A stretch of 64,000 nt of DNA, taken from contig CCMO02000001.1 of assembly GCA_000751295.2 (NCBI GenBank), forward strand, positions 5,050,615 through 5,114,614, given 5' to 3'. Position numbers and translations under genes: made by a program. The notes below the pieces were generated by a model that worked only from the letters and a program-made list of their open reading frames with translations, made no database searches and was not told where the DNA came from. The stretch is from a bacterium YEK0313 (lineage in GTDB: Bacteria; Pseudomonadota; Alphaproteobacteria; Rhizobiales; Phreatobacteraceae). Shown in pieces: positions 33,616 through 42,926 of this stretch (position 1 is the stretch's first letter; every line of letters begins with the position of its first letter).

Positions 33616-36600
33616 TCAGGAGCGATCGAAATAGCTTTGCAGCGCGTGCACCTCGAGATCCCCCTCAAGGAACGCCTTGATGCCCTGCGCGGCCGCAATG
33701 GCTCCCGCCAGAGTGGTGTAGTAAGGCACCTTCTGCAAGAGGGCGGCGCGCCGCAGCGAGCGGGAATCGGCGAGCGCCTGTGCGCCCTCCGTGGTGTTGA
33801 ACACCAGTTGCACGCCGCCGTTCTTGATCGCGTCGACGATATGCGGCCGGCCTTCCAGAACCTTGTTGATCTTGGTCGACGGCACGCCCTGCTCGGCGAA
33901 ATAGCGGTGGTTGCCCGACGTGGCAATGATCTTGAAGCCGAGATCGTGCAGCGACCGGATGGCATCGAGAATGCGCGGCTTGTCCTGGTCGCGCACCGAC
34001 ACGAACACGGTTCCTTCGGTCGGCACCTTGGTTCCTGCGCCGAGCTGGCTCTTGGCGAAAGCCACCGGGAAGGTACGGTCGAGGCCCATGACCTCGCCGG
34101 TCGACTTCATTTCCGGGCTGAGCAGCACGTCGACGCCGGGGAAGCGGGCGAAGGGGAACACCGCTTCCTTGACGCCCATATGCTTCAGCGTTTTTGGAAC
34201 CAGGCCGAAGGAGGCAAGGCTCTCGCCGGCCATGACGCGCGAAGCGATCTTGGCGATCGGCTCGCCGATCACTTTGGCGACGAAGGGAACGGTGCGCGAG
34301 GCGCGCGGATTGACCTCGAGCACGTAGATCTCGCCGTCTTTCAGGGCATATTGCACGTTCATCAGGCCGCCGACGTCGAGCGCCAGCGCCATGGCCTTGG
34401 TCTGCCGTTCGAGCTCGGCGATGGTCTCGGCCGACAGCGAATAGGGCGGCAGCGAGCAGGCCGAATCGCCGGAATGGATGCCGGCCTCCTCGATATGCTC
34501 CATGATGCCGGCGACATAGGTCGTCTTGCCGTCGGCAAGGCAGTCGACGTCGACCTCGATCGCGTCCGAGAGATAGCGGTCGAACAGGAGCGGATTCTTG
34601 CCCAGCACCGTATTGATCTGGCCGGTCTTGTCGTTCGGATAGCGGGCCTTGACGTCGGCGGGCACCAGTTCAGGCAGCGTGCCGAGCAGATAGTCGCCGA
34701 GCTGGCTTTCCTCGTGGATGATCTGCATGGCCCGGCCACCGAGCACATAGGACGGGCGCACCACCAGCGGGAAGTCGAGCTCGGCCGCGACCAGGCGGGC
34801 CTGCTCGACCGAATAGGCGATGCCATTCTTCGGCTGTTTCAGGCCGAGCTTGTCGAGCAGGCGCTTGAACCGGTCCCGGTCCTCGGCCAGGTCGATCGCA
34901 TCGGGCGAGGTGCCGAGGATCGGAATGCGCGCCTCCTCCAGCGCGCGGGCGAGCTTCAGCGGGGTCTGGCCGCCGAACTGCACGATGACGCCCTTGAGCG
35001 TGCCGCGGCTCTGTTCGCGCTCGAGGATCTCGATCACGTCCTCGGCGGTAAGCGATTCGAAATAGAGCCGGTCGGACGTGTCGTAGTCGGTCGACACCGT
35101 CTCCGGATTGCAGTTGATCATGATGGTTTCGTAGCCCGCATCGGCGAGCGCGAAACAGGCATGGCAGCAGCAATAGTCGAATTCGATGCCCTGGCCGATC
35201 CGGTTCGGACCGCCGCCGAGGATCACGACCTTGGTGCGGTCGCTCGGCCGCGCCTCGTCGGCGACCTGGCCGGCGAACGGCATTTCATAGGTCGAATACA
35301 TGTAGGCGGTGGGCGAGGCGAATTCGGCGGCGCAGGTATCGATGCGCTTGTAGACCGGGCGCACGTCCAGGGCCCGGCGGGCGCGCGCGACCTCGGCTTC
35401 GGTCTTGGCCGTGATCACGGCAAGGCGCGCATCGGAAAAGCCCATGGCCTTCAGCCGCCGGAATGCGCCGGCCGTCGTCGGCAGTCCCTTGGCGCGGATT
35501 TCCGCTTCCTTGTCGACGATGCCGCGGATCTGGGCGAGGAACCAGGGATCGATGCGGCAATAGGAGTGGATCTCCTCGTTGGAGATGCCGAGCCGCATCG
35601 CCTGCACCACCTTCAGGAGCCGGTCCGGCGTCGGCGTGCCGAGGGCGGCGCGGATGGCGTTCTTGTCGTCGCCCTTGCCCAGCCCTTCGATCTCGATCTC
35701 GTCGAGGCCGGTCAGGCCGGTCTCCAGACCCCGCATCGCCTTCTGCAGCGATTCCTGGAAGGTGCGGCCGATCGCCATGACCTCGCCGACCGACTTCATC
35801 GACGTGGTCAGCACCGGGTCGGCGCCCGGGAACTTCTCGAAGGCGAAGCGCGGTACCTTGGTGACGATATAGTCGATGGTCGGCTCGAACGAGGCCGGCG
35901 TGGCCCCACCGGTAATGTCGTTGCGGACCTCATCGAGCGTGTAGCCGACCGCGAGCTTGGCGGCGACCTTGGCGATCGGGAAGCCGGTCGCCTTGGAGGC
36001 GAGCGCCGAGGAGCGCGACACGCGTGGGTTCATCTCGATGACGACGAGCCGCCCGTCGTCCGGATTGACCGCGAACTGCACGTTGGAGCCGCCGGTCTCC
36101 ACCCCGATCTCGCGCAGCACCGCGATCGAGGCGTCGCGCATCATCTGGTATTCTTTGTCGGTCAGCGTCAGCGCCGGCGCGATCGTGATCGAATCGCCAG
36201 TATGCACGCCCATCGGGTCGAGATTTTCGATCGAGCAGATGATGATGGCGTTGTCGACCTTGTCGCGGACGACCTCCATCTCGAATTCCTTCCAGCCGAG
36301 CACCGATTCCTCGACCAGGATCTCGGTGGTGGGCGAAGCGTCGAGCCCGCGCTCGCAGATCTCGATGAACTCGGCCTTGTTGTAGGCGATGCCGCCGCCG
36401 GTGCCGCCGAGCGTGAAGGACGGCCGGATGATCGCCGGCAGGCCGATCTCGTCGAGCACGTCGAGAGCGGCGCCCAGCGTCTGCACGACATGGCTCTTGG
36501 GCGTCGACAGGCCGATCTTGGTCATCGCCTGGCGGAACCGTTCGCGGTTCTCGGCCTTGTCGATGGCATCGGCCTTGGCGCCGATCATTTCCACGTCGAA

Positions 36601-36945
36601 CTTGGCCAGAACGCCCATTTCCTCGAGCTTCAGCGCCGTGTTGAGGGCCGTCTGGCCGCCCATGGTCGGCAGCAGCGCGAAGCCGCCGGGCGCCACGTGA
36701 CGCTCCTTCTCGATGATCTTGGCCACCACTTCGGGTGTGATCGGCTCGATATAGGTCGCATCCGCCAGGTCCGGATCGGTCATGATCGTCGCCGGATTGG
36801 AATTGACGAGGACGATGCGGTAGCCCTCTTCCTTCAGCGCCTTGACTGCCTGGGTGCCCGAATAGTCGAATTCGCAAGCCTGGCCGATGACGATGGGGCC
36901 CGCGCCGATGATCAGGATCGAGGTGATATCGGTTCTTTTCGGCAT
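33616..36945 (-). CDS. carB: Carbamoyl-phosphate synthase large subunit
   Basis: 1109 residues, full length. Two homologous ATP-grasp halves: the first starts SILIIGAGPIVIGQACEFDYSG and makes carboxyphosphate; the second starts about residue 570 (VVILGGGPNRIGQGIEFDYC) and phosphorylates carbamate. Between them is the oligomerisation domain, and the C-terminal allosteric MGS-like domain holds VLEGRPHIVDAIKNGG. With CarA it makes carbamoyl phosphate for arginine and pyrimidines. A terminator-like hairpin about 50 bases before the start suggests attenuation. Confidence 0.98.
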   Translation of the reverse strand: MPKRTDITSILIIGAGPIVIGQACEFDYSGTQAVKALKEEGYRIVLVNSNPATIMTDPDLADATYIEPITPEVVAKIIEKERHVAPGGFALLPTMGGQTALNTALKLEEMGVLAKFDVEMIGAKADAIDKAENRERFRQAMTKIGLSTPKSHVVQTLGAALDVLDEIGLPAIIRPSFTLGGTGGGIAYNKAEFIEICERGLDASPTTEILVEESVLGWKEFEMEVVRDKVDNAIIICSIENLDPMGVHTGDSITIAPALTLTDKEYQMMRDASIAVLREIGVETGGSNVQFAVNPDDGRLVVIEMNPRVSRSSALASKATGFPIAKVAAKLAVGYTLDEVRNDITGGATPASFEPTIDYIVTKVPRFAFEKFPGADPVLTTSMKSVGEVMAIGRTFQESLQKAMRGLETGLTGLDEIEIEGLGKGDDKNAIRAALGTPTPDRLLKVVQAMRLGISNEEIHSYCRIDPWFLAQIRGIVDKEAEIRAKGLPTTAGAFRRLKAMGFSDARLAVITAKTEAEVARARRALDVRPVYKRIDTCAAEFASPTAYMYSTYEMPFAGQVADEARPSDRTKVVILGGGPNRIGQGIEFDYCCCHACFALADAGYETIMINCNPETVSTDYDTSDRLYFESLTAEDVIEILEREQSRGTLKGVIVQFGGQTPLKLARALEEARIPILGTSPDAIDLAEDRDRFKRLLDKLGLKQPKNGIAYSVEQARLVAAELDFPLVVRPSYVLGGRAMQIIHEESQLGDYLLGTLPELVPADVKARYPNDKTGQINTVLGKNPLLFDRYLSDAIEVDVDCLADGKTTYVAGIMEHIEEAGIHSGDSACSLPPYSLSAETIAELERQTKAMALALDVGGLMNVQYALKDGEIYVLEVNPRASRTVPFVAKVIGEPIAKIASRVMAGESLASFGLVPKTLKHMGVKEAVFPFARFPGVDVLLSPEMKSTGEVMGLDRTFPVAFAKSQLGAGTKVPTEGTVFVSVRDQDKPRILDAIRSLHDLGFKIIATSGNHRYFAEQGVPSTKINKVLEGRPHIVDAIKNGGVQLVFNTTEGAQALADSRSLRRAALLQKVPYYTTLAGAIAAAQGIKAFLEGDLEVHALQSYFDRS

Positions 36946-36995
36946 GGTTCTTTAAGGCCCTGGTAAGGCTTGGCTTTCGACAAGGACACGCGGCG

Positions 36996-37033
36996 CAAAA
37001 AAAGAGGCCGGACCCCGGTGATCGGACCAGCCT
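36996..37033 (-). terminator. Intrinsic terminator in the carB leader (candidate attenuator)
   Basis: Minus-strand stem AGGCTGGTCC / GGTCCGGCCT (plus-strand positions 37024-37033 and 37005-37014) with one mismatch and one wobble, followed by C and seven T (37003-36997). It stands about 50 bases before the carB ATG. It may instead end the opgC-SGNH transcript, whose last stop is at 37239. Confidence 0.72.
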
Positions 37034-37085
37034 CCCGCAACCGCATGACCCTTGGTTCTCAAGTCGGGTCGCGTGATTAAGGCGC

Positions 37086-37114
37086 CCGTATAGACGGCTT
37101 TTCCCGCAATGGGA
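37086..37114 (-). promoter_or_regulatory. Weak candidate promoter upstream of the carB leader
   Basis: On the minus strand CTTCCC, an 18-base spacer and TATACG (near 37092-37087). The -10 is good, the -35 poor. If used, transcripts would cross the leader terminator before reaching carB. Confidence 0.3.
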
Positions 37115-37238
37115 AGCCGCGCGCTCGGGCATGGGGACAGCGGCCGGCGAATGGCGGCAGTTCCGCGGCCCGGCGGGCGGCTTTGCCAATGCCGGCGGCC
37201 GGAGGACCGGGTGCGAGGGGCGATGGCCGAAGGAGCGC

Positions 37239-38024
37239 CTAGCGCAGCATTTCCGCGGCGCGCGGCGACAGCTTCTCGGCAATGCTGCGGGCCAGCGCCA
37301 TGCCGATGCAATAGTAGCCGCCGTCGACCATGTGCTGGGAATCGGCCGCGAAGACCTCGTCCTGCCTGAGCCGGCCGTCGCCGAGCAGCTCGGTCATGAC
37401 GTCGAAACGGCGGAACACCGGTGTTTCGGTCTCGGCGGCCACCTCGCGCAGCGCGGCGAGATAGTCCTGATACATGGGATAGCGCTCGGCCTGCGGCAGC
37501 GGCTGATGGTCCATCAGCACGACGTCGATGCCCGCCTCGCGCAGCCTGGCGATGCCCTTGCGCAGGATCCGCTTGAACTTGTCGATGCCGATATCGTTGA
37601 TCGCCTCGGTCACCCCGGTCTGCCAGATGACCAGGGATGGCCGCTCCTCCACCACGTCCTCGTCCATGCGGTGGAACATCTGCAGGGCCGAATTGCCGGC
37701 GACCCCCTGATTGATCACCTTGATGTCGTGGCCCGGCAGAAGCCTGGCGAGCTCGCCCTGGAGCACGGCCGGATAGCTCGCGTCGGGAGAGGAAGCGCCG
37801 ACCCCGAGCGTCGAGGACGAACCGAGCGCGACGACGGTCAGAGCGCGCCCGTCCCGGAACGCCGCGCGGGCCTGCGGCAGTTCCTGGCCGAAGGCCCGTG
37901 TCGGATTGGCCACCTGGCAACGCGCCGCACCGGCGACAGCCCCTCTCTGCGCGCCCGCGGGCACGATCAAGGCTGCGACGAGCAGGCTCGCCGCACAGGC
38001 CGTCTTCCATCCGGTGCGAGTCAA
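37239..38024 (-). CDS. Exported SGNH/GDSL-family hydrolase
   Basis: 261 residues with a signal peptide (AACAASLLVAALIVPAGAQR). SGNH blocks: block I VVALGSSSTLG with the nucleophile Ser, block II KVINQGVAGNSALQ with Gly, block III SLVIWQTGVTEAIND and block V DSQHMVDGGY with the Asp-His pair. It is a periplasmic esterase, probably removing O-acyl groups. It overlaps the stop of the upstream OpgC-like acyltransferase by four bases, so an acyltransferase and an esterase are made together. They may add and remove O-acyl groups on one glycan. Confidence 0.85.
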   Translation of the reverse strand: MTRTGWKTACAASLLVAALIVPAGAQRGAVAGAARCQVANPTRAFGQELPQARAAFRDGRALTVVALGSSSTLGVGASSPDASYPAVLQGELARLLPGHDIKVINQGVAGNSALQMFHRMDEDVVEERPSLVIWQTGVTEAINDIGIDKFKRILRKGIARLREAGIDVVLMDHQPLPQAERYPMYQDYLAALREVAAETETPVFRRFDVMTELLGDGRLRQDEVFAADSQHMVDGGYYCIGMALARSIAEKLSPRAAEMLR

Positions 38025-39220
38025 CGAAACCGTACCTCGTTCAGCACCGCCGGCCCACGCGCCGGCGTCTTCACCGCTGCCATCTTATACCATTGAAGCA
38101 CACGGCCGGTGCCAAGCAAGAGAGCAAGACCGATGACATTGACCAGAATCTGCATGAGCGGCCCGCGGCCGATCTCGAAAAAGACGAAGGTGCCGACCAG
38201 CGACAGGATCACGCCGAGGCAGAACAGCGGCAGCGACTGGCGACCGCAATCGTCGATGAGCCGGCCCCAGCGGCTGCGCATCCAGGCGGCATCGACCGGC
38301 ACCAGGCGGATGACGAGATAGGCCAGCGCCAGCGCATGGGCGAGCCGCCATGGCGACAGATTGGTCTTGTCCGGATCGAGCCGCCAGAGATCCGGCAGCG
38401 CCAGGCCCTCGAGCCCCGGAATGAAGGCCCAGGGCGCGGCATTGACGAGGCCTGCCGCGACCACAGCGAGCGCGAGGCCCAGCAGGAGGCGCGAACGGCC
38501 GAGGCCGACGCCGTTGAGTGCGGCGTGGCCGGTGAGCAGGCCGACGGTGAAGATGAGCTGCCAGGCGAAGGGATTGAAGAACCAGACGCCGCCGGTCGGC
38601 AGGTTCGGGATGGCGAGCTCCAGGTACCAGGCCGCCCCGTAGAGCGCCACCGAGGCAGCCAGGGCCAGCGCGGGCGCAACGCGCACCATGACCCAGAGCA
38701 GCGGCAGCATGGCGAGCAGGACGATGTAGAGCGGCAGGATGTCGAGATAGTTCGGCAGGAACAGCAGCACCGCCATGGCCAGGATCGAATTGGCCGTATC
38801 CTGGAAGAAGGGCAGGATCGCCACATGCTCGTAATAGAGCGGGTTGCCGACCTTCAGCGCCATCAGCGCCACGGCCGCGGCCATGAAGATGAACAGGCCG
38901 AGATGGGCGGTATAAAGGCGCCAGATGCGCGCGACGACCTGCGCCGAGCCGGCGACGAGCCCGCGCCGGTCGATGGCCGAGCCATAGGCGAAGGCGGCCG
39001 AATAGCCGGCGAGCAGGACGAAATATTCGGCGGCGTCCGACAGGCCCATGGCCGAGGGCGTGACGCGGCTCAGCCAGTTGCCGGCGACATGATCGATGAA
39101 GATGATGAGCAGGGCGAGGCCCCGGAAGATGTCGACGCGGGAATCGCGCGCAGCCGGCCCGGCTCCGGGCGCCGTCGCGCCCTGCCAGAACCAGGCCGTC
39201 AATGTAGGCGATCCGCTCAC
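38021..39220 (-). CDS. OpgC-domain membrane acyltransferase
   Basis: 399 residues from a GTG start, about ten membrane helices. The OpgC/acyltransferase-3-like N-terminus DSRVDIFRGLALLIIFIDHV (about 26-45) includes the conserved RxxD and H positions; WRLDPDKTNLSPWRLAHALALAY appears later. OpgC adds succinyl groups to osmoregulated periplasmic glucans. In alphaproteobacteria, members of this domain family modify various glycans. No glucan synthase is near. Coupled to the SGNH hydrolase by a four-base overlap. Confidence 0.87.
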   Translation of the reverse strand: MSGSPTLTAWFWQGATAPGAGPAARDSRVDIFRGLALLIIFIDHVAGNWLSRVTPSAMGLSDAAEYFVLLAGYSAAFAYGSAIDRRGLVAGSAQVVARIWRLYTAHLGLFIFMAAAVALMALKVGNPLYYEHVAILPFFQDTANSILAMAVLLFLPNYLDILPLYIVLLAMLPLLWVMVRVAPALALAASVALYGAAWYLELAIPNLPTGGVWFFNPFAWQLIFTVGLLTGHAALNGVGLGRSRLLLGLALAVVAAGLVNAAPWAFIPGLEGLALPDLWRLDPDKTNLSPWRLAHALALAYLVIRLVPVDAAWMRSRWGRLIDDCGRQSLPLFCLGVILSLVGTFVFFEIGRGPLMQILVNVIGLALLLGTGRVLQWYKMAAVKTPARGPAVLNEVRFR

Positions 39221-39421
39221 GCCGCCGCTCGTCTACCCGCTTGAACCGACCGGCCGCCGAAACCAACAGGATGCGTCCGGCCGCCATTTACGGCCAGCAG
39301 CGGCGGCGAGCTGCCAAGCCCCCGCGCATCGGACAAGCCGTGCTGCAAAGCCGTGGGCCTACTTGTAGCACGGCCCCCTTTCCGAGGGCTGACCGCGCCG
39401 GTCACATTGCGGCAAATCCGG

Positions 39422-40324
39422 TCACGTCTTCGCGAGCATGCCGGCAAGCTGCGCCCGCACGTGATCGGGGCGCTCCATCGGGAAGAAATGGGTCGTGCCG
39501 GCGACCACCTCGGCCTGCGCGCGCGGCTGGACCTTCAGCACCTTGCCGATGCCGCCGGTGACGGTGGAGCCACGCTCGGCAGCCATCACATGCACCGGCA
39601 TCTGCAGGCTTTTCAACGCCGCCCAGGAGCGGTGCCGGTGCGAGGCGAAGGTCGCTGATTCCCAGATCGGCGCGCAGGCGAGGCGCACCCCTTCCCCATC
39701 GGCCACGAAGCCGCCGTCGACATAGGCCTCGAGAAAGCCCGGCTGCCAGGTGCTGAAGGCCTTGCGGGTCCGGTAGGTATCGACCGCCTCCTGCTTCGAG
39801 CCGAACACCGCCCGCCGCTTCGCCGCGGAGACGGCCAGATGAAAGCTCCTGAACTTGGCCCGGCCCCAGGGCGTATAGGCGGCAAGTCTCAGCATGGGGC
39901 TCATCATGACCGGATCGAGCAGCACGAGCCCGCGCACCGCCTTCGGCCGCGCGGCGGCGGCGAGCAGCGAGACCACCGCGCCCATCGAATGACCGGCCAG
40001 GACGAGCGGCCGGGCCCCGGCGGAAACGAAGCGGTCGAGCACGGCGATCAGGTCGCGCGCATAGGGCATCCAGTCGACGATGCCTGCGGGATCGGTCGGC
40101 AGGTCGGAGAAGCCATGGCCGCGCTGGTCGAGCGCGATGATGGCGTGGCGGGCGGCCAGCGGCTCGAGCAGCGGCGCATAGGTCTGCGCGTTGAAGCCGG
40201 TGGCGTGCATGAACAGGAGATCGGGCGGCATGCGGCTTTCGCCCCAGGCAAGGCCCGACATCGTGCCGTCGGCGAGCGGGACCGAGAGGCGCGTCCCGGT
40301 GGAGGCGGCGAATGTCGTGGTCAC
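39422..40324 (-). CDS. Alpha/beta-fold hydrolase
   Basis: 300 residues from a GTG start. The nucleophile elbow GHSMGAVVSLL lies at about 115-125, with MHATGFNAQTYAPLL (oxyanion region), ALDQRGHGFSDLP, an acid in the MPVHVMAAERGS region and catalytic His in AGTTHFFPMERPD. It is probably a cytoplasmic esterase or lipase-like enzyme; substrate unknown. It lies 28 bases after the Lrp-type gene on the same strand and may be cotranscribed with it. Confidence 0.85.
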   Translation of the reverse strand: MTTTFAASTGTRLSVPLADGTMSGLAWGESRMPPDLLFMHATGFNAQTYAPLLEPLAARHAIIALDQRGHGFSDLPTDPAGIVDWMPYARDLIAVLDRFVSAGARPLVLAGHSMGAVVSLLAAAARPKAVRGLVLLDPVMMSPMLRLAAYTPWGRAKFRSFHLAVSAAKRRAVFGSKQEAVDTYRTRKAFSTWQPGFLEAYVDGGFVADGEGVRLACAPIWESATFASHRHRSWAALKSLQMPVHVMAAERGSTVTGGIGKVLKVQPRAQAEVVAGTTHFFPMERPDHVRAQLAGMLAKT

Positions 40325-40352
40325 GTCAATCCACAGCGATGAGGCGCGCCGG

Positions 40353-40832
40353 TCAGCCGGCGGGCGCGATTTCCATGGGCACGGCCGCCTCGTCCTTCAC
40401 CTGGTTGAGGGTGAGGACGGTGCGCACGTTGCGGACATTGGGCGTGGCGGTGAGCTCGCCGACAAAGGCCTGGAAGCTCGCGAGATCGGGCGCGACGCAC
40501 TTCATGACGAAGTCGAAATCGCCCGACACCGTGTGGCATTCGCGCACGATCGGCCAGCCGCGCACCTTGGCGACGAAGGCGTTGAGGTCGGCTTCGGCCT
40601 GGCTGGCCAGATGCACCATGGCAAAGACGGTGACGCCGTAGCCGAGCTTCGGCCCGTCGATGAGGCCGCGATAGCCGCGGATGACGCCCATTTCCTCGAG
40701 CGCCCTGACGCGCCTCAGGCACGGCGGGGCGGAGATGCCGACGCGGTTCGCCAATTCGACATTGGTGATGCGCCCGTCGGCCTGCAATTCCCGCAGAATC
40801 TTCCAATCGATCGCGTCCAGGCGAGCCTTCAC
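40353..40832 (-). CDS. Lrp/AsnC-family transcriptional regulator
   Basis: 159 residues from the GTG at 40832 (MKARLDAIDWKILRELQ), which has GGAG nine bases upstream; a TTG at 40847 would add five. The helix-turn-helix is at about 22-42 (VELANRVGISAPPCLRRVRAL), followed by the RAM ligand-binding domain (VVRECHTVSGDFDFVMKCVAPD-like stretch and NVRNVRTVLTLNQVKDE). It sits near trxB and the LysR gene, an order also seen in Sinorhizobium. It probably senses an amino acid. Confidence 0.9.
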   Translation of the reverse strand: MKARLDAIDWKILRELQADGRITNVELANRVGISAPPCLRRVRALEEMGVIRGYRGLIDGPKLGYGVTVFAMVHLASQAEADLNAFVAKVRGWPIVRECHTVSGDFDFVMKCVAPDLASFQAFVGELTATPNVRNVRTVLTLNQVKDEAAVPMEIAPAG

Positions 40833-41033
40833 GGGGCACGTCTCCAATATCGGGAGGTTTCGAGGCGGGAAATATCGAGACCGAAAGTCCAGAAATCGCG
40901 TGAGCCCGATAGCTCAGCCCGACCGGGCGCGCAACAAAATTTCGCGTCAGGCCCGCCGGGCGCAACGACCCTGTTGCACGGGCGACAACAAAAGCCCGAA
41001 TCCGTTGAGATCATGGACATCGGCTGCCAATGT

Positions 41034-41045
41034 CACCATATGGTG
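41034..41045. promoter_or_regulatory. 12-base perfect palindrome between divergent genes
   Basis: CACCATATGGTG, perfectly symmetric, 31 bases before the 2OG oxygenase ATG and about 200 bases from the Lrp-type start. Flanking CAATG and CATTG extend the symmetry with a small offset. Likely a regulator site; the Lrp-type protein is the obvious candidate. Confidence 0.4.
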
Positions 41046-41075
41046 GCCCATTGACCGCGACCGAGAGCCTCGACC

Positions 41076-41714
41076 ATGAGCTTCATTGATATTGAACGCC
41101 TGCGCGCGACCCCGCTGGAGACGAAGCCCTACGAATACCTGGTGGTGCGCAATTTCGTGCGGCCCGAGCGGCTTCAGGACGTCCTGAAGGACTATCCGGA
41201 CGTGCCGGGCCCGGGCTCCCATCCGCCTTCGGTCCTGACCATCAAGGGCGATTTCGCCGGGCTGATGGAGGAGCTCGACCAGGAGCCGTTCCGCAAGGCG
41301 ATCGAGGAGAAGTTCGATATCGATCTGACCGGCAAGCCGACCATGTATACGGTGCGCGGCTTCACCCGGGCGACCGACGGCAAGATCCACACCGATTCGG
41401 AAACCAAGATCATCACCGTTCTGCTCTACATGAACGATGCCTGGGATTCGGACGGTGGCCGGCTGCGCGTGCTCAACAACGGCACCGACCTCAACGATTT
41501 CGCCGCCGAGATCCCGCCTGACGGCGGCACGCTCCTGGTGTTCAAGCGCTCCGACAAGTCCTGGCACGGCCACGAGCCCTTTGCCGGCAAGCGCCGCGCC
41601 ATCCAGATGAACTGGGTCACCAGCCAGTCGGTGGTCGATCACGAGCAGGGCCGCCACGCCCGCTCCAGCCGCTTCAAGAAATTCGTCCGCTTCATCACCG
41701 GCCGCGCCGCCTGA
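41076..41714 (+). CDS. 2OG-Fe(II) oxygenase
   Basis: 212 residues. The jelly-roll oxygenase core has the iron motif HxD in GKIHTDSETK (about 108-112), a distal His in SWHGHEPFAGK and the co-substrate Arg in KRRAIQMNWV. GGRLRVLNNGTDLNDF between them is typical of the 2OG-FeII_Oxy_3-like group found near polysaccharide genes. The C-terminus is very basic (SSRFKKFVRFITGRAA). It sits between the Lrp-type gene and trxB, which are neighbours in relatives. Substrate unknown. Confidence 0.82.
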   Translation: MSFIDIERLRATPLETKPYEYLVVRNFVRPERLQDVLKDYPDVPGPGSHPPSVLTIKGDFAGLMEELDQEPFRKAIEEKFDIDLTGKPTMYTVRGFTRATDGKIHTDSETKIITVLLYMNDAWDSDGGRLRVLNNGTDLNDFAAEIPPDGGTLLVFKRSDKSWHGHEPFAGKRRAIQMNWVTSQSVVDHEQGRHARSSRFKKFVRFITGRAA

Positions 41715-41930
41715 CCGGCCGCACGCCCGAAGCGAATTGGGACAATTCGACGGCCGGGCGCGCAAAACGCGTCCGGCCGTTTTGATCTATTCACTAAACA
41801 TATCGGCACCATCAGCGAAAATCACCGGACGAGCCTTGCGCGGGGTGCATGGCTATAACAGTATAGGGTTCTTACGGACTCGCGTCCCTCTTTCCTCCTC
41901 ATCCGTTCCCCCGACGGCCCGGAGTCCTCC

Positions 41931-42893
41931 ATGGGCATCCAACACGAGCGCGTTGTCATTATTGGATCCGGTCCAGCCGGATATACGGCGGCCATCTATG
42001 CCGCCCGCGCCATGCTCAAGCCGGTGGTGATCCAGGGCATCCAGCCCGGCGGACAGATGACGATCACCACGGATGTCGAGAACTATCCGGGCTTTGCCGA
42101 GGTCATCCAAGGTCCCTGGCTGGTCGAGCAGATGCAGAAGCAGGCCGAGCATGTCGGCACCCGGATCGTATCCGACCACGTCAACAAGGTGGACCTGAAG
42201 ACGCGGCCGTTCCGCATCGAATGCGAGTCCGGCACGGTCTATGCGGCCGATGCGCTGATCATTGCGACCGGCGCACAGGCCAAGTGGCTGGACCTGCCGT
42301 CCGAGCAGGCTTTCCGCGGCTTCGGCGTGTCGGCCTGCGCGACCTGCGACGGCTTCTTCTACCGCAACAAGGAAGTCCTGGTCGTCGGCGGCGGCAATAC
42401 GGCGGTCGAGGAAGCGCTGTTCCTGACCAATTTCGCCTCCAAGGTGACGGTCGTGCACCGGCGTGACGCCTTCCGCGCCGAAAAGATGCTGCAGGAACGG
42501 CTGTTCGCGCATCCGAAGATCGAAGTGCTGTGGGATACCGCGCTCGAAGAGGTCACCGGAAATGACGCACCTCTGGCGGTCACCCATGCGCGATTGAAGA
42601 ACCTGCGCACCGGCGAGACCGAGACGCGCAAGGTCGACGGCGTGTTCATCGCGATCGGCCATGCGCCGGCCGTCGAGCTCTTTGTCGGGCAGCTCAAGCA
42701 GAAGCCCTCCGGCTATCTGTGGACCGCCCCCGATTCCACCGCCACCGATGTTCCCGGCGTCTTTGCGGCCGGTGACGTCACCGATGACATTTATCGCCAG
42801 GCGGTCACCGCCGCCGGCATGGGATGCATGGCCGCCCTCGAAGCCGAACGGTTTCTCGCCCATCACGCGACGATCCGCCAAGCCGCAGAATAA
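41931..42893 (+). CDS. trxB: Thioredoxin-disulfide reductase
   Basis: 320 residues, normal length. The FAD site VVIIGSGPAGYTAAIYAARA lies at the N-terminus, redox-active Cys136/Cys139 in ACATCDGFF, the NADPH site EVLVVGGGNTAVEEALFL and the C-terminal FAD motif GVFAAGDVTDDIYRQAVTAA. It reduces thioredoxin with NADPH in the cytoplasm. Two -10-like elements (TATAAC at 41854 and TATAGG at 41862) lie upstream without a clear -35. The LysR gene follows after 33 bases. Confidence 0.97.
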   Translation: MGIQHERVVIIGSGPAGYTAAIYAARAMLKPVVIQGIQPGGQMTITTDVENYPGFAEVIQGPWLVEQMQKQAEHVGTRIVSDHVNKVDLKTRPFRIECESGTVYAADALIIATGAQAKWLDLPSEQAFRGFGVSACATCDGFFYRNKEVLVVGGGNTAVEEALFLTNFASKVTVVHRRDAFRAEKMLQERLFAHPKIEVLWDTALEEVTGNDAPLAVTHARLKNLRTGETETRKVDGVFIAIGHAPAVELFVGQLKQKPSGYLWTAPDSTATDVPGVFAAGDVTDDIYRQAVTAAGMGCMAALEAERFLAHHATIRQAAE

Positions 42894-42926
42894 GTCAGCC
42901 AGCACTCCGAGGGAGGCACGAGCCCA

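Noticed and set aside
33637..36966. Plus-strand open frame of 1109 codons
   Set aside because: It is the exact antisense shadow of carB; codon use in GC-rich DNA leaves the opposite strand open. Its translation is rich in Arg, Asp, His and Gly without any domain pattern.
40908..40925. tRNA-like string GATAGCTCAG
   Set aside because: No acceptor stem, anticodon arm or T-loop follows at the right distances.
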